Origin: Patella vulgata
Lineage: Eukaryota > Mollusca > Gastropoda > Patellidae
Reading direction: 5' to 3'
Assembly: GCF_932274485.2 (NCBI RefSeq)
Contig: NC_065881.2
Coordinates: 76,758,702-76,822,701 of the forward strand
Length of the DNA stretch: 64,000 bases
Notes under the pieces: model-generated
Seen by the model: the letters and a program-made list of their open reading frames with translations, nothing else
Database searches by the model: none
What the model was told of the DNA's origin: nothing
In this document: positions 22,901 to 33,419 of the stretch, one piece after another
Layout: each line of letters starts with the position of its first letter
How positions within the stretch are numbered: position 1 is the stretch's first letter
Made by a program: the position numbers and the translations under genes

Positions 22901-25840
22901 CGAGTCGTCTATCAACTTTTTAGAGTAATCTCATAAAGTTAAAATTCACCGGAAGTGCCACCATTTTGAAAATGTAAGTCAATCTTTAAAATCCTACTCG
23001 TGCTACAATTCTTATCCAATTTTCAATATCGTCATATTTTTGGAAGCATTCACACTTCGCAAACGATCAGCGCGTTTAGAATTTTGTTATTTGACCTAGA
23101 TTTCTGTTTTAAATAGTGTAAGACTTTATTATACTTTAGAACAGCAGGGCGTGTTAGCTATAGCTTTACTGGTATTCTAACCATTCGGCCATCTAATCTA
23201 CTAGATGTTGAAATTGATGTGTATAAGTGTATGATTGGGTTGTATAAAAAAAAACTATCATTTTGAAAATGTAAGTCAATCTTTAAAATCCTACGCGTGC
23301 TACAATTCTTATCCAATTTTTGGAAGCATTCACACTTCGCAAACGATCGACGTTTGGGTTGTATATGATTGGGTGTATGATTGGGTTGTATAAAAAAAAC
23401 TATCAAACCTGTTCGAGAAGCGATCTAGTTATTATTTTTTATTATTATTTTTAGACAATAATATCGCTTTAATCAGATTGGACAGAAAAATTAAATACAA
23501 TAACTGTAAGATACCAGCTTGTTTACCACGTCGTGCAGAAAATGTTGAATGTGGTCAAGTACAGAACGAATGTCAAATGGCAGGTTTTGGTACCAGATTT
23601 GGTAGGTATAATACTTAAATTTGATTAATTTTATGAATGCTTAACTAAAAACAGAAGCTGTACTGCGGATTCTTTGCTACAGTACTAGGGCCCAGAAGTG
23701 TGAACAAGTCGCGGGACGTCGAGTCCGAATCGAGTCCCAGTTCGCCGCATCTCGAGTCTGATTCGAGTCCCAAGTCGGGTCTTTGATGCGACCCGAGTTC
23801 CCCTTTCTGCTAGGGATTTTTCAAGGCCGGTTGCCACTTGTCAGGTTTAGTACATGCGTGGCCTACAAATTAATATTGACTGGTCGTTCGGTTGGAACGA
23901 AAAAAGAAGTTCCACCTGTGTCCACGGTGCATTGCACGTAAACGACGTTTTGAGAGGTGGAATTCGATGAAGTGTAGGTGGAAGGAGGTGTCGCTGTCCG
24001 GGCAAAATTCCCCTCTATAACATTGCACACGTGACAATACCAAAATAACCGCAAGTTAGTCTAGACATTACCGAAGTATTGCGTTGACAGGGCGTTATAT
24101 TCCATTCGTTTCATTTCCTTTCACTACAACCATGTAGCTCCGGCTTCTGAAATCCAAGTCCTGATTATCTCTCTAATTAACTAAAGTCGTGTAGGAGGCG
24201 GTGTATAGGCCACCCTATATAATGGAATGATTTAATGAAATGGGGTTTAATATACACTCATTCTAGTATAGGTTATTCTAGTTTTGTATAGGGCCTGACA
24301 AGGACAATTGGCTAGTCGTTCGGTCGGGACGAAAAACCGAGGTCCCCTGTATACATTGGCCTGCGCGTAAAATATTCTTTGGCAGTTCGAATTCGATATA
24401 AGGGAAAGCCATATTTAATAAATTGTATTCCACATTCCAGCTGACGAGTTTAGACCTTTCCCAAGACCAGGTAAAGCTAACGTCCGTGTTTTTGACAAGT
24501 CGACCAGTTCCGGAATCCTGAGATATGTGGACGGTCTAAATCCAGAAGGTAGCATGGTCGTCGAACCTATCCAGGCTCAACAAAAAGCATGCGTGGTAAG
24601 CTCCCTTTGTTCTCAGCACTGACAGTGTATTGGTATCTAATGTTGTAAGAATGTATTAATTAGTCGAATGAATGTCGATTTCATGGGATCATGCAATCTG
24701 TTTCACAGAGGATTACGAAAGTCTTCTAATATCCCTGTAAAAGATTACTACCTTTAACACGTGGCGTCAATCATTGGCTCAATGGCGCGTGCATTGTTTA
24801 CATAAGACGTTCTAGTTCGGGCAGAATGGAGACTTTTACTCATTTTAATACCCATTTGCACTAAATAGGAAATAATTTTTACCTACAAATACCTCAAACG
24901 CCTTTATTTATTTTTCTAATACATAAAAAAAAATGTTTTAGAATTTAATTTGTCGCAGGAAAAAAGTTAATATTTCTGGCTCATTAAGTCGCATTGATGT
25001 CACCCTTATCAGTGATGGTAGCGACCTAGCGAAAATTCACTGCTGATCAGTGTGGGGATTATGGTGTGAAAGAACAACATTCCATCAAATTCTAGCAAAT
25101 ATATTGACAGGTGTTCAAATAGGAAACTGGCTCTGTCTATTTTCCCATACGAGTTCAATTAAACATACATTATGCAAGAGCTAAATCTGTCTATTGCAGG
25201 TCTTTCTTTAGGCCTGAAATGTTATCTAAATTATTAATTAGACATTAATTAACCTTTCCACACCATAATCAACTCTAGATGGCATCGCTAGCCTACGATC
25301 TTTAGTAGTTTGTGAGCCGATTTACTGCATAACTTTCCTTCACGATTTAACGATTAAATGGATAATCGAGACTGTGATGTTTATCGTACTGACTTTAGTA
25401 ATGATGATCAAGGCTAGGCGGAAATTCAATCGCTTTGTTCTCGGTTCATAGTGGATCAATTTGAATGAAATTATCAGCAAATTGCCTTTACATTATCTTG
25501 TTTTAAACTATTATAGTGAGATTTGCGAACTCGTTATCGAATCTCCCATAATGTATCTTTAATATGGTGCATTCATTTATTTCATAATAATCTGCGCAAT
25601 TACGAATCCAAACACTTTAGTTCTCTTGTAAATATTCAATTTCATACGTGTTTTATTTTCCAGTTTGATTGGGGAGGTATTGTTATGTGCCCTAGAGATG
25701 GTCGATGGGAACTTAGTGGTCTCATCAGTTTCCACAGCTGTTTAGAGAATGGAAACATACCATTAATTGCCGTAGACATTGCACAATACCGAGGCTGGAT
25801 CGAGTCCTGTGCGGCTGATTTTACCCAGTGCATCCTTTAG
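15043..25840 (+). CDS. SPH2: beta-defensin-like domain fused to a dead serine-protease fold (7 exons)
   Basis: Coding exons: 15043-15121, 20460-20600, 21328-21529, 21989-22149, 23455-23601, 24441-24595, 25664-25840. They join in phase to 353 aa. A signal peptide ends near AQA18. Exon 2 alone encodes residues 27-73 with cysteines 29, 36, 41, 52, 58 and 59. The spacing C-x6-C-x4-C-x10-C-x5-CC is that of beta-defensins, and it also recalls clip-type knots. The protease fold starts at SSR85 with IIGG, an intact-looking activation site, with C76 as the likely tether to C217. The triad is fully lost: N137 for His57, N197 for Asp102, W298 for Ser195. F296 replaces Gly193 of the oxyanion hole, and K292 sits at position 189. 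SPH1 upstream is a shorter paralogue with matching exon phases. The product is probably a secreted, cleavable, non-enzymatic immune or coagulation-type protein (inference). The start follows a TATA-like box by about 70 bases. Confidence 0.85.
15487..15750 (-). mobile_element. SINE B, antisense, in SPH2 intron 1
   Basis: GGGGTTTATCGTCCTAATTT to TCGAACCCGAGACAACACCT and AGCGAGCCACC. Confidence 0.85.
16243..16770 (+). mobile_element. SINE A, tandem triplet of partial copies
   Basis: Three successive partial copies each have GTGGCATGGTTT-type B-box sequence and a GGGTTTTCTCC core, joined by ATTAACATRTTTGGGTTTAT. Only the last has the complete 3' half. Confidence 0.8.
16918..17207 (-). mobile_element. 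SINE A, full-length, antisense
   Basis: From a (GA)n run through GGGGTTTAACGTCCACTCGA to TTCGGCCATCCAACCCCCC. Confidence 0.9.
17422..17601 (+). mobile_element. SINE A, 3' half
   Basis: Core TCGTGGGTTTTCTCCGGGTC to the CCCCATTTCTCTCTCC tail; tRNA-like head missing. Confidence 0.85.
17660..17845 (+). mobile_element. SINE B, internally deleted
   Basis: ACACGGTGACTCAGTGAGTT head, TTGTCAGTGGTGCAGGACGG, GGCAAAATTCCCCTTATAAC. Confidence 0.75.
18884..19212. mobile_element. TTAA-flanked MITE, copy 4, degraded
   Basis: Shares CATTATGTAAGAG, the AATTATTAATTAGACATT stretch and CATAATCAACTCT with copies 2 and 3. The ends are worn. It lies in SPH2 intron 1. Confidence 0.55.
19378..19446 (+). mobile_element. 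SINE A, 3' end fragment
   Basis: TATGTTAGTCCCGAAATTAC to CCCCATTTCTCCCTCG. Confidence 0.8.
19785..19990 (-). mobile_element. SINE A with internal deletion, antisense
   Basis: CATTTCGGGACTAACATATG then directly the core; the segment with CGCAAGCGAATT is missing. Head ends CGGGCATCCAACCCCCC. Confidence 0.85.
20286..20352 (+). mobile_element. SINE B fragment
   Basis: GTACACGTTGGTGTGCACGT then GCGCTAAACCCCATTTTATT. Confidence 0.65.
20684..20890 (+). mobile_element. SINE B, headless, just after SPH2 exon 2
   Basis: TAGTCGTTCGGATGGTATGA, TGCACGTAAAAGAACCCTTG, GGCAGTTGGAATTCGATATA, CGGGCAAAATTTCCC. Confidence 0.85.
21090..21292. mobile_element. TTAA-flanked MITE, copy 5, partial
   Basis: Starts TTAAATATACATTATGG and shares ATAATAGTTAAAAGCTAGATA with the family. 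The right half is missing. It lies just before SPH2 exon 3. Confidence 0.5.
21553..21597. repeat. (GA)n microsatellite after SPH2 exon 3
   Basis: A GA run starts about 23 bases inside the intron that follows SPH2 exon 3. Confidence 0.9.
21735..21822 (+). mobile_element. SINE B, 3' fragment
   Basis: GTGTGCCCTTCTCCATTTGC then GCAGAACGTTGAACCGCATT. Confidence 0.6.
21890..22030 (+). repeat. 59-bp tandem duplication spanning the acceptor of SPH2 exon 4
   Basis: TTTTGTATTATAG|TTATGTACAAGG (AG at 21929) and TTTTGTATTTATAG|CTATGTACAAGG (AG at 21988) are two copies of the intron end plus the first exon bases. Only the second keeps the frame. Confidence 0.8.
22235..23140. repeat. Dispersed molluscan-type repeat with a hairpin start, in SPH2 intron 4
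   Basis: 22261-22290 is a near palindrome (GTCCCCCGCCTTTCGAAG / GAAAGCAGGGGAC), followed by GTCTGTCTGTCTGCC-type runs and a long AT-rich tail without coding frame. I recall similar hairpin-headed repeats in mollusc genomes; no copy elsewhere in this window. Confidence 0.35.
22963..23355. repeat. About 100-bp segment duplicated, in SPH2 intron 4
   Basis: ATTTTGAAAATGTAAGTCAA plus about 80 following bases at 22967-23070 recur at 23259-23350 with an internal deletion. GTATGATTGGGTTGTATAAA also occurs twice (near 23229 and 23372). Confidence 0.6.
23825..24120 (+). mobile_element. SINE B, diverged
   Basis: CTGGTCGTTCGGTTGGAACG, GGTGGAATTCGATGAAGTGT, GTCCGGGCAAAATTCCCCTC, tail CATTCGTTTCATTTCC. 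Confidence 0.75.
24288..24415 (+). mobile_element. SINE B, central fragment before SPH2 exon 6
   Basis: GGCTAGTCGTTCGGTCGGGA, CCGAGGTCCCCTGTATACAT, GGCAGTTCGAATTCGATATA. Confidence 0.8.
25159..25562. mobile_element. TTAA-flanked MITE, copy 3, in the last SPH2 intron
   Basis: Starts TTAAACATACATTATG and ends CATAATGTATCTTTAA, with 15 of 16 terminal bases paired. It lies about 100 bases before the last SPH2 coding exon. Confidence 0.75.
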
Positions 25841-26168
25841 ATCTTGATCATCTTCTCATTTTCTATATTTGTAAAATTTTAGCGATTATCAATTTTTATT
25901 CGCGCATGTTTCAACAGTTAATTTGTATTTCGAATTCTCAGTATAAAACCTTATCTGTAATTATTAGGCGCTGACGTCGTCACATTATACCGGAATTTAC
26001 CTTTCGTTTATCTTTATAAATCCCATATAAGTCGAAGCTTTGTAAAACGCCTTAGAGCAGCCATTGGCTACTATTTGTCGCTCTGTATAAATGGATAAAT
26101 TATTAATTATTAGTCAAATCGGGGAGGAAATGAATATTTCGCCCACTTGGCATGTTTATTAAGTTGGC

Positions 26169-26174
26169 AATAAA
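26169..26174 (+). terminator. Candidate polyadenylation signal of SPH2
   Basis: AATAAA, 329 bases after the SPH2 stop, is the first canonical hexamer downstream. Confidence 0.4.
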
Positions 26175-26587
26175 GCAAGAGCATTTTGCGACATGGAATA
26201 AGTGCTGTTAGCCTTATGGCAGTGTTACATGTATGTCAAAAGAGAATTATGTGCAATCACAGATTATGAAATTACAGATGCTTTTATAGGTAAAGGTAAT
26301 CTTAAAAAAAATATTTTCTCTATAGTTTGCACTTTTGTATTTCGTAAGTTCTATTTTTCATGTCAACAAAAATAATAAAAATATACTATTTTCGGGTTCG
26401 AGATTATTCCAAGAAATAAAATAATTTGTATGTTATCCAAATAATGATAATATTTTTGCCTTTTCTTGTTGTTTTTTAAAAAAGAAAAAATATTCTTGCC
26501 ATCAAATATTTGATAATAAAGTTACCTTTTGTACTGCTGATATTTATATTTTTCTTTTCCTTACAAATTGAAGCTACTAATAGATAG

Positions 26588-26826
26588 GGTATTTCACATC
26601 CACTCCACGACCACTAGGTCATTTTGGGACGAATTCGCTTGCGCGTAGGTGTCTTTAGCAATGGAAGGAAACCGGGTTAGCCCCAAAGAAAACACACGAA
26701 GTTAGGCAGGCGACCCTACTCCTTGTCACTTATAAGTGTTAGATCGAAATCATTTTGCCACTTGCCTTAATGACAAACCTTATGATCTAAAGCGCACGTG
26801 TTAATCCAGTCAGTCACCCAACCTCT
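26588..26826 (-). mobile_element. SINE A, diverged, antisense
   Basis: Shares TAGGTCATTTTGGGACGAAT, the core and the head with the family; several substitutions. Confidence 0.75.
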
Positions 26827-26829
26827 ATA

Positions 26830-28279
26830 TTTCTAATAGAGTGAAAGGGCGGGGGGAGGGGGTCTGTCGGGGCAGGATCTTCAAGGTGTACCATTCCTGC
26901 ATTTCAGTTCATTTCAAACATCATATCGATGGGAAGCATTAATAATAGTAACCTACCAGTAACGAGAAGGTGCACACCGGGACTGAAATATACGTTAACC
27001 CTACATGGGACTAACATGTAGAAATATGTCTACTCTTTAAAGACGTTGGAAATTCGTGTGCACATTTGCCAGTCAATAAAATGACGATTTTCATCCTGTC
27101 ATTGTCCCAATGATTGATATAAAATTCTGAAAAAATCGTCCGAGAACTCTAGCCACCATTACATGGACTGGCGGATAGACCAACGGAGAATGTATAGAAA
27201 ACCGATAGGGTACATGCGCTTATGGTTCCAATGCTTCAAACTTAATTCGGTCGTTAACACAATATTGTTGACGGACGATGCTGGCAATGGATACGGACAT
27301 GGTTCACGGCAAATCTGACAGAAATACCTTCTAAATCTCTAGCCTCTATAGCATTAATAAGAAAAATTGCGGACAGTGACATAGACGGGCAATGGCCCCT
27401 TCCCAGCTATAACATTAGAAGTATGTGAAAGTCTTTTAAAGACAGTTTGATTTTGAATGAAGACAGTGAATGGTCAGTGGGAAGGTACACCTTGAAATAG
27501 TAAACAAGCATACATGTGGGCGTATGAAATTTGAAAGGTACAATGTATATAAACTATGAATATGAAAATAAATATTAATGATGATAAAAATATTAGCAAT
27601 TGGAACTATACTGTGGCCTCTAAATGTACCACTAGCTAATGTACATACATTTTGCGTAAAAGCAGGGGCCATAACCCATGAAGCTACAGAGTTGCGCACC
27701 AACACAAAATTCATCCGAGTTCACTTGATCTTTAACTAAAGTTTCATCTAAATTCGAGAAAATAAAACAGTCTGTAGCCAGCAGAGGCTCCACAAACTTT
27801 GTGCAGTACATATTACACATTTCCTATAAAAGACGGGGACCATAGCAGCTGTTGTTCAATGTGCACCAAACTCAAACCATCTACAATCTTTTTATATACT
27901 TAACAGTTGAAGTTTAAGTAGAGGGTCTATAATAGAAAATAATACAGCAGATCACCCCATATCATTTCATAATAGAGCCGTCAAAACAATGAATATGTCA
28001 TATTATATCTGATGTGCCGCCTGATCCAAATCGCTATGGTGGTTCCCTTGGATGCATTTTACGATGCATTTTACGCCTAAGAATGTTCCAGGTGTGCTTA
28101 GGTCAGGGTTTCTGGTTGTCAAGGTAGTGTAGCAATTATGGCCTCCTGACGCCGAAAATCAACAACGGCATGCGCAAGATTCCATGGTCTTGAGAGAAGA
28201 GGATGGTTGTCAACGTGGGTCACTACAACCCTGTCCAGAATCTCTCTTTCGTACCGTTGGCATGGGGGTGACCTCTAAG
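26830..28279. other. Intergenic, nothing recognised
   Basis: Frames up to 92 codons lack any domain signal. Probably decayed repeat sequence, but I cannot assign it. Confidence 0.35.
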
Positions 28280-28860
28280 TGTTACCAGTGAAAGTTTATA
28301 GTCATACTAAAGGCTATCTTATATCATGGAACCTTCTCTACGCCATAGTCATTAGTACTAGGCTTAGTACGAACTCCTATGTTATTTATCTTACAAGTCC
28401 CTGTGGTCAGTTAACCACGCGATGTTGTGTTCTTCCGGTTCTCTCTGTATTATTACCGCCATTAAATAGTCTTGTATTGTTTGTCGCTGTTTGTGTAATT
28501 AATCCAATCCGGTGATTATTCACCGACTGTCGTGGTGGCTAGAGTTGGATCAGACTTCATTCTTCTAAAGGTATTAACTTTTCGTAAAGGAAAACATACC
28601 ACATTTTCCCGGAAAAGGTAAATTTGTCTTTTGACAGCAAACGGGCGTACTTGATTCGTACGATAGATAACAATTTGCGTGTGGTTAAATCATGCATTTT
28701 TAGGACTTAATTTGGTGGTAAATAATATACTGGTGCCATGGCCTCATCAACATTAAGAGCCCCTAAACAACGAGTACTTACCAAAACAGAAACTGTTACG
28801 TCATTTGAGTCATGGAAGCAAAATTTGACTTACATTTTGTCCCTTGATGAACATTTTGCG
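28280..28860 (+). mobile_element. Fossil LTR retroelement: LTR, leader and start of gag only
   Basis: 28280-28522 begins TGTTACC and ends TTATTCA, an LTR-like TG...CA unit of 243 bases. It is followed by a leader and, from 28738, by a gag-like N-terminus (ASSTLRAPKQRVL, then SFESWKQNLTY and FAPFL) of the kind seen in invertebrate LTR elements. The rest is not recognisable and no second LTR was found, so the element is broken and truncated. Family is uncertain (BEL or Gypsy type); age is old. Confidence 0.5.
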
Positions 28861-29817
28861 CCATTTCTACGTGACGATTGTGTATGGCAACTCTACCATC
28901 CGTCATGAAGAAGAGAAAGCAACTCTCATCCGCCATGACGTTTTCGGCACCATGCTAGTCCAGCAGCCGTACGGTAATGTGACAAGACAATTCGTCTGAT
29001 AGGTCTCTTAGCGCCATATCCAGCTGATTTTAGTCGATTACGAATAGTTACCTAGGATAGCGAGTGGTGAGAGGCGACGACTATTCATTTACGTTATTAG
29101 TTTTGCCATCACTAAGTAATGGCCGAAGGATAATATGACCCAACTGTGTGCAATCTGTCTATAATGTTTGGTAAATATTCCCCTTTTTCTTGAGTTGCCC
29201 CCCGTATTGAAGGTTTGTTGGTGTTTTTTTATTTTCAGGAAGTATGTATCACTACAGGCCCGGGAATGTATTTGTTTGGATGTGGCGCAATCTCCCTGCA
29301 CTTACTATTGGCATCCCAATAACGTACCATCTTTTGGCTTTTGGGCCCCATTGTGAAATACAGACAGTGATGACAGTGACTTTAAAACTTTCATCAATGC
29401 ACTGACTAACTTCCTAAACATGTTTTTCATGCCGCAGGAGGTTCATGATTTCCTTGCGACGTACGTCTGTTACATGCTGCACTGACAGCTTTCACTGATA
29501 TGTATATGACACAATTTCATGTTCGCATATATTTATTTACGTAACATATTTCTCTTAACCACATAAACATTCGAATGTTTATATGCGAACATTCGGACCT
29601 GTTTATATATAGAATGTAAATTGAATAAAACTTTGATCTGAATGTTGGATCATGTCATATTTACAAGTTTTATACATACAAATATTGAACAGGGTGTGAT
29701 TGGGTCCAAGAAAGCTTCGCTTAAACAAGTAGGCTACGGGCGTACTATGGATCGGGAATTGACCATGATGTTTGAGAGTATGATATATAGAGTCCCACCT
29801 CATTCGGGTACATAACA
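28861..29817. other. Intergenic, nothing recognised
   Basis: Follows the LTR fossil. A small palindrome ACATTCGAATGT sits near 29567. No supported gene. Confidence 0.35.
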
Positions 29818-30524
29818 TATACTCTTCAAAAAAAGTAGAGAATATTGAAATGCAATTACCTATGCAGGTTGTGATATGATAAATAGTCATGACCATTTGA
29901 CATGCTTTGAAAGTATGTTCACAGATGAAGAACTTATCGCCCCAACAGAACCACTGAGCTGCGCATGCGACACGCAATAGCGCCATACACGTGGGAGGGG
30001 TTCATTGTCAAATTTGACACTTCAAGGAAGGGTTGATGAAAACTGCCGCGTGCTGGTTTATCTATCCATGTTTGCTTTTCTATCGGTTCTTGCATAAGAT
30101 TTACTGTTTAGCGTATCTTGCTTTAGTGTGTTACGTTTAATTTGATCGGGAGACGCGTTCGTCGACGTCAACGTCAACCGACAACACTGCAAGAATTGGC
30201 CGTGGCACTGCAAGAGGAGTGGGTCAGATTGCCGCAAATCGTGATTGGACGGTTGATTAGGACCATGCCACGACGAATTGCTGAATGTCTGAGGATTGGT
30301 GGCTCAATTACTCATTATTAAGACAAAAATCCCAAAACGTCCATTTTCACTTTTGACGGTGTATCTCTTTGTGAGTGAAATTGGGCCGTCAGATAAGCCG
30401 CCCATTTGAACTGTTTATGTTCATGTGTAGGCAATTGGCCTGTTATTAACATACACTGGTTACCTCTAATAAAAACATCAGTGCATTTCCGCAGTTTTGT
30501 ATTGGTTTTTTTTTAAGCGTATAA
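29818..30524 (+). mobile_element. Decayed, internally deleted Tc1 relative
   Basis: The left end ATACTCTTCAAAAAAAGTAG resembles the TIR of the full Tc1 copy at 50738. At about 30165-30320 the sequence translates to the transposase C-terminus (RQRQPTTLQELAVALQEEW ... RTMPRRIAECL), clearly related to [21 protein letters not shown] of the full copy. The middle of the gene is missing. The right end near 30505-30524 (TTTTTTTTAAGCGTATA) is a weak TIR match. Boundaries are approximate. Confidence 0.7.
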
Positions 30525-30534
30525 TTTTAACGTA

Positions 30535-30595
30535 CAGGTATTGTTCTCTGTATATACAGGTATTGTTCTCTGTATATACACGTATTACTCTGTAA
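30535..30595. repeat. Short tandem repeat
   Basis: AGGTATTGTTCTCTGTATATAC occurs twice in a row, followed by a third worn unit. Confidence 0.8.
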
Positions 30596-31587
30596 AGACA
30601 GAATTCGAAAAGCTTTCTTTAACAAAGGCTCGCACAGTTATGACGTCATAAGTTTGTTCTAAGGATAAAATTTAAAAATCTGATTTCCCAAATCGATGCA
30701 GAATTGTTACAGGAAGAAGCGTGCCAATTTTCATGTCGATCTGACATGAATTGGCGGATTTTTTTTTTTTGATTTTTTTATTTGAAGAGCGTCATCCCAA
30801 GAAGATGAAGAAGAACAACAAGAAGATGAGTAGCGGTTAGCGACTAGTTCCTGGTCCAATTTTTTTTAACCCGGAACATACAGAAATGGTAGAAATAAAG
30901 ACTCGTATATATTACACCGTATATATTGTAATATCCGACTGCAGATTTACCCATTCAAACTGTACTAGTCCACTCCAATAATAAGTAACAACCAAATCCG
31001 TTATATAGATTCTCAAGGATAATAGAATAGCTTACATCTTCCACCCCTACTTTACACAAACAAAATAAATATAACGACGACTGTAGTGTATTTGATCTAG
31101 GTATATCAACACTTGAATTAGCATTAAATACATTATACTATAGATACCATTAAACAAAGCCGGGTTTCACAGAACTGTGTAGAAAGGATATATGGTTTAA
31201 GTTATATCCTATTCTATTCATTAAAGAAATTGAATAATGATCAATGAGGCTGTTATTAGAGTGCTTATATTAATTTAATTTTTCTAGTCTATAGATAATT
31301 TATAATGGTATAATGACGAAAATCTTCCATTGTTAGCTGTGAAATAAAACAAGTTTGTAGAGCCTATATACATAAAAAGATATTCCATTCTTTGGAAATT
31401 GTACGCAATTCACGGTTACTATGCAAACATTCCCATGCCACTTGTGAAACTATGCTTGTGTGAAATAAAGGTCCAACAAGAATTGTTAAATAAAATATCG
31501 TGAGAATACAGGTAATGAAATCATGGAGGTATATTCTATACTTCCTATTTCTATTCCAATAAACGTGGAAGAAAACCCTACTTGAAA
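30596..31587. other. Intergenic, nothing recognised
   Basis: AT-rich with a GAAGATGAAGAAGAAC run near 30800. No frame of note. Confidence 0.35.
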
Positions 31588-31922
31588 AGAATGGGGTTTA
31601 ACGTCCTACTGTTCTGCTCCGACTGGGCTAATAAAGACGGGCATACGCCATATACAGTGTGCTACTCTTATATCGAATTCCAACTGCCAAGGTTTATTTT
31701 ACGTGCACGCCAATGTGTACGCGGAATCGATCCAGGTTTCTCGTCCCATCCGAACTACTATACGTTGTCCCTTGCCAGGCCATCCGTAATGAAACACTGA
31801 CAAGGGTGGGGGGGCACGCCGGATAATCCTGATGAACTTTCTCGTTCTCGGCCAGCACCGGGATCGAACTCGGGACCTCCAGGTTAGCGAGCCATCGTAT
31901 TACTGACGGAGCAACCGTGGTT
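31588..31922 (-). mobile_element. SINE B, near full length, antisense
   Basis: ATGGGGTTTAACGTCCTACT to CGGGATCGAACTCGGGACCT and GCGAGCCATCG. Confidence 0.9.
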
Positions 31923-31994
31923 CGCGCCGAAAAAATAAAATAGATAACTGTACAAAGGGGTTGCGGTAGGGAGCATGATAGTCAATGTCCAGTG

Positions 31995-32165
31995 GGGTTT
32001 TTCGTCCTACTTTCTACTCCACCCGTGATAATGAAGACAGGCAAACGAATTCCAACTGTTAAGGGTTCTTTTACGTGCACGCCAACGTGATAATGAAGAC
32101 GGGCAAACGAATTCCAACTGTTAAGGGTTCTTTTACGTGCACGCCAACGTCTACACGTGACAGTG
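31995..32165 (-). mobile_element. SINE B, partial with internal duplication
   Basis: GATAATGAAGACRGGCAAAC to TACGTGCACGCCAACGT occurs twice in a row (period about 63). Confidence 0.8.
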
Positions 32166-32481
32166 ACGGGTTAACTATCGGACAAATAAGGAAAGTGCCT
32201 TAGGGTCAGCTAAAAATCCAGGCCACAAGAAAATAAAGTAAAAGAAAGTTGTAATCTAGCTGCTGTAATCTTATTATAGTAATTACAGTTCTGTCAAAAA
32301 AATTGGTTCTGAATTTTTGGGTAGTAAATTTTATGTTGTTAAATTTAACTTTCTACCTTTTATCGGTGAACCCAAAATATCTGAATTTTCAGACCACCTA
32401 TTAAATGTGCATTAGGGCCAGCAGAGGCCTAAACCTATTTGTTTAAGCCAGTTCAATTTTCGTCATGCTCGCTGAGGTAAA

Positions 32482-32625
32482 TAAGGTTAGGACACGTGAT
32501 TGTTGGCGAGATTGTAGGCTAGAGTTAGGGTAAGCATTAGGACTGGGTTCAGGGTTAGGGTTGAAGTTAGCGCTAGCCCTGTTTACATCTCGTGACCTCT
32601 TGAAGTTAAATCTAATCGCCAGCAG
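32482..32625. repeat. Palindromic repeat, family AACTGCAGATTT, degraded copy
   Basis: Shares GCTAGCCCTGTTTACATCTC and GTGACCT with the other copies, and TTAGGG-like runs in the centre. Terminal parts are worn. Confidence 0.4.
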
Positions 32626-32651
32626 TCTTAATCCGGCACTGACACCGATAC

Positions 32652-32782
32652 CTCAGTTTTTCGTGCCGTCTTTTCCTTGCCAGATCCTTTGTCCTACTCC
32701 AATGACAATGACAAGGGGAAACCGGGACACGGATCTCCACGTTTACAAGCCGGCATTTAACTCACTGAGCCACGGCGACTCG
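32652..32782 (-). mobile_element. SINE B, 5' half, antisense
   Basis: CTTTTCCTTGCCAGATCCTT, AATGACAAGGGGAAACCGGG, and ACTCACTGAGCCACGGCGAC. Confidence 0.75.
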
Positions 32783-33027
32783 AACGACGTTAAGACTGGG
32801 GATTCTAAAATTGGCTTCGTCAATTTTTCCGTCGTGGTTTTCATTTCCGGTCATGAGGGGCTTAAAATACCATACGAAACTTTGTACACACATTAACATA
32901 ATTACTATACACGAAACATTCACGGTAGAATTATATTATTAGTCTGGGTATATATTCACAAAGAAAAAAGTTAAGCACCCTATGTATTTGTCACAATGAT
33001 TTACAAGATGTGACGCTGAGGCCTTGA

Positions 33028-33186
33028 CAGGCCCGTAACTAAGGTGGGAGAAGGGGCAGGGGGAGCCCTCCTGCAAAAAATCCCGCCACCCCCCTGTGAA
33101 AAAATGCATATACATTGTCCGTCAATTTTGCAGCACCCCTGAGAACACCCCCCCCCCCTCGTTGCTCTGAGTTAGTTACAGCCCTG
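33028..33186. mobile_element. 159-bp hAT-like MITE
   Basis: Ends CAGGCCCGTAACTAA and TTAGTTACAGCCCTG are inverse complements with two mismatches. Flanks GGCCTTGA (33020-33027) and GGCCCTGA (33187-33194) form an 8-bp target duplication with one change, as hAT elements make. The interior is C-rich and non-coding. Confidence 0.6.
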
Positions 33187-33419
33187 GGCCCTGATAATAA
33201 AACCTTGGAAAAACAAACGTGGTTTACAAGAACTCATCTTTGACAATAAGAAAATATAAAGAGTTTATCCAATTTTTCTGATTTTAATCATCATTATGAA
33301 AAGAATTCCAAGGTGCCGTATTTGAGTCAAAGAGGGGTCACAATAAGTATACGGTGCAGAGTCACAAACACAATTCTACATCGTGATTTAAGATGAAAAA
33401 TGACATTTTGATTCCACAG

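Noticed and set aside
27436-27820. Overlapping minus-strand frames suggesting a two-exon gene
   Set aside because: No splice-consistent join and no conserved motif.
29603-29986. 127-codon minus-strand frame
   Set aside because: No domain pattern, overlaps the left end of the decayed Tc1 relic, and has no splice or polyadenylation context.
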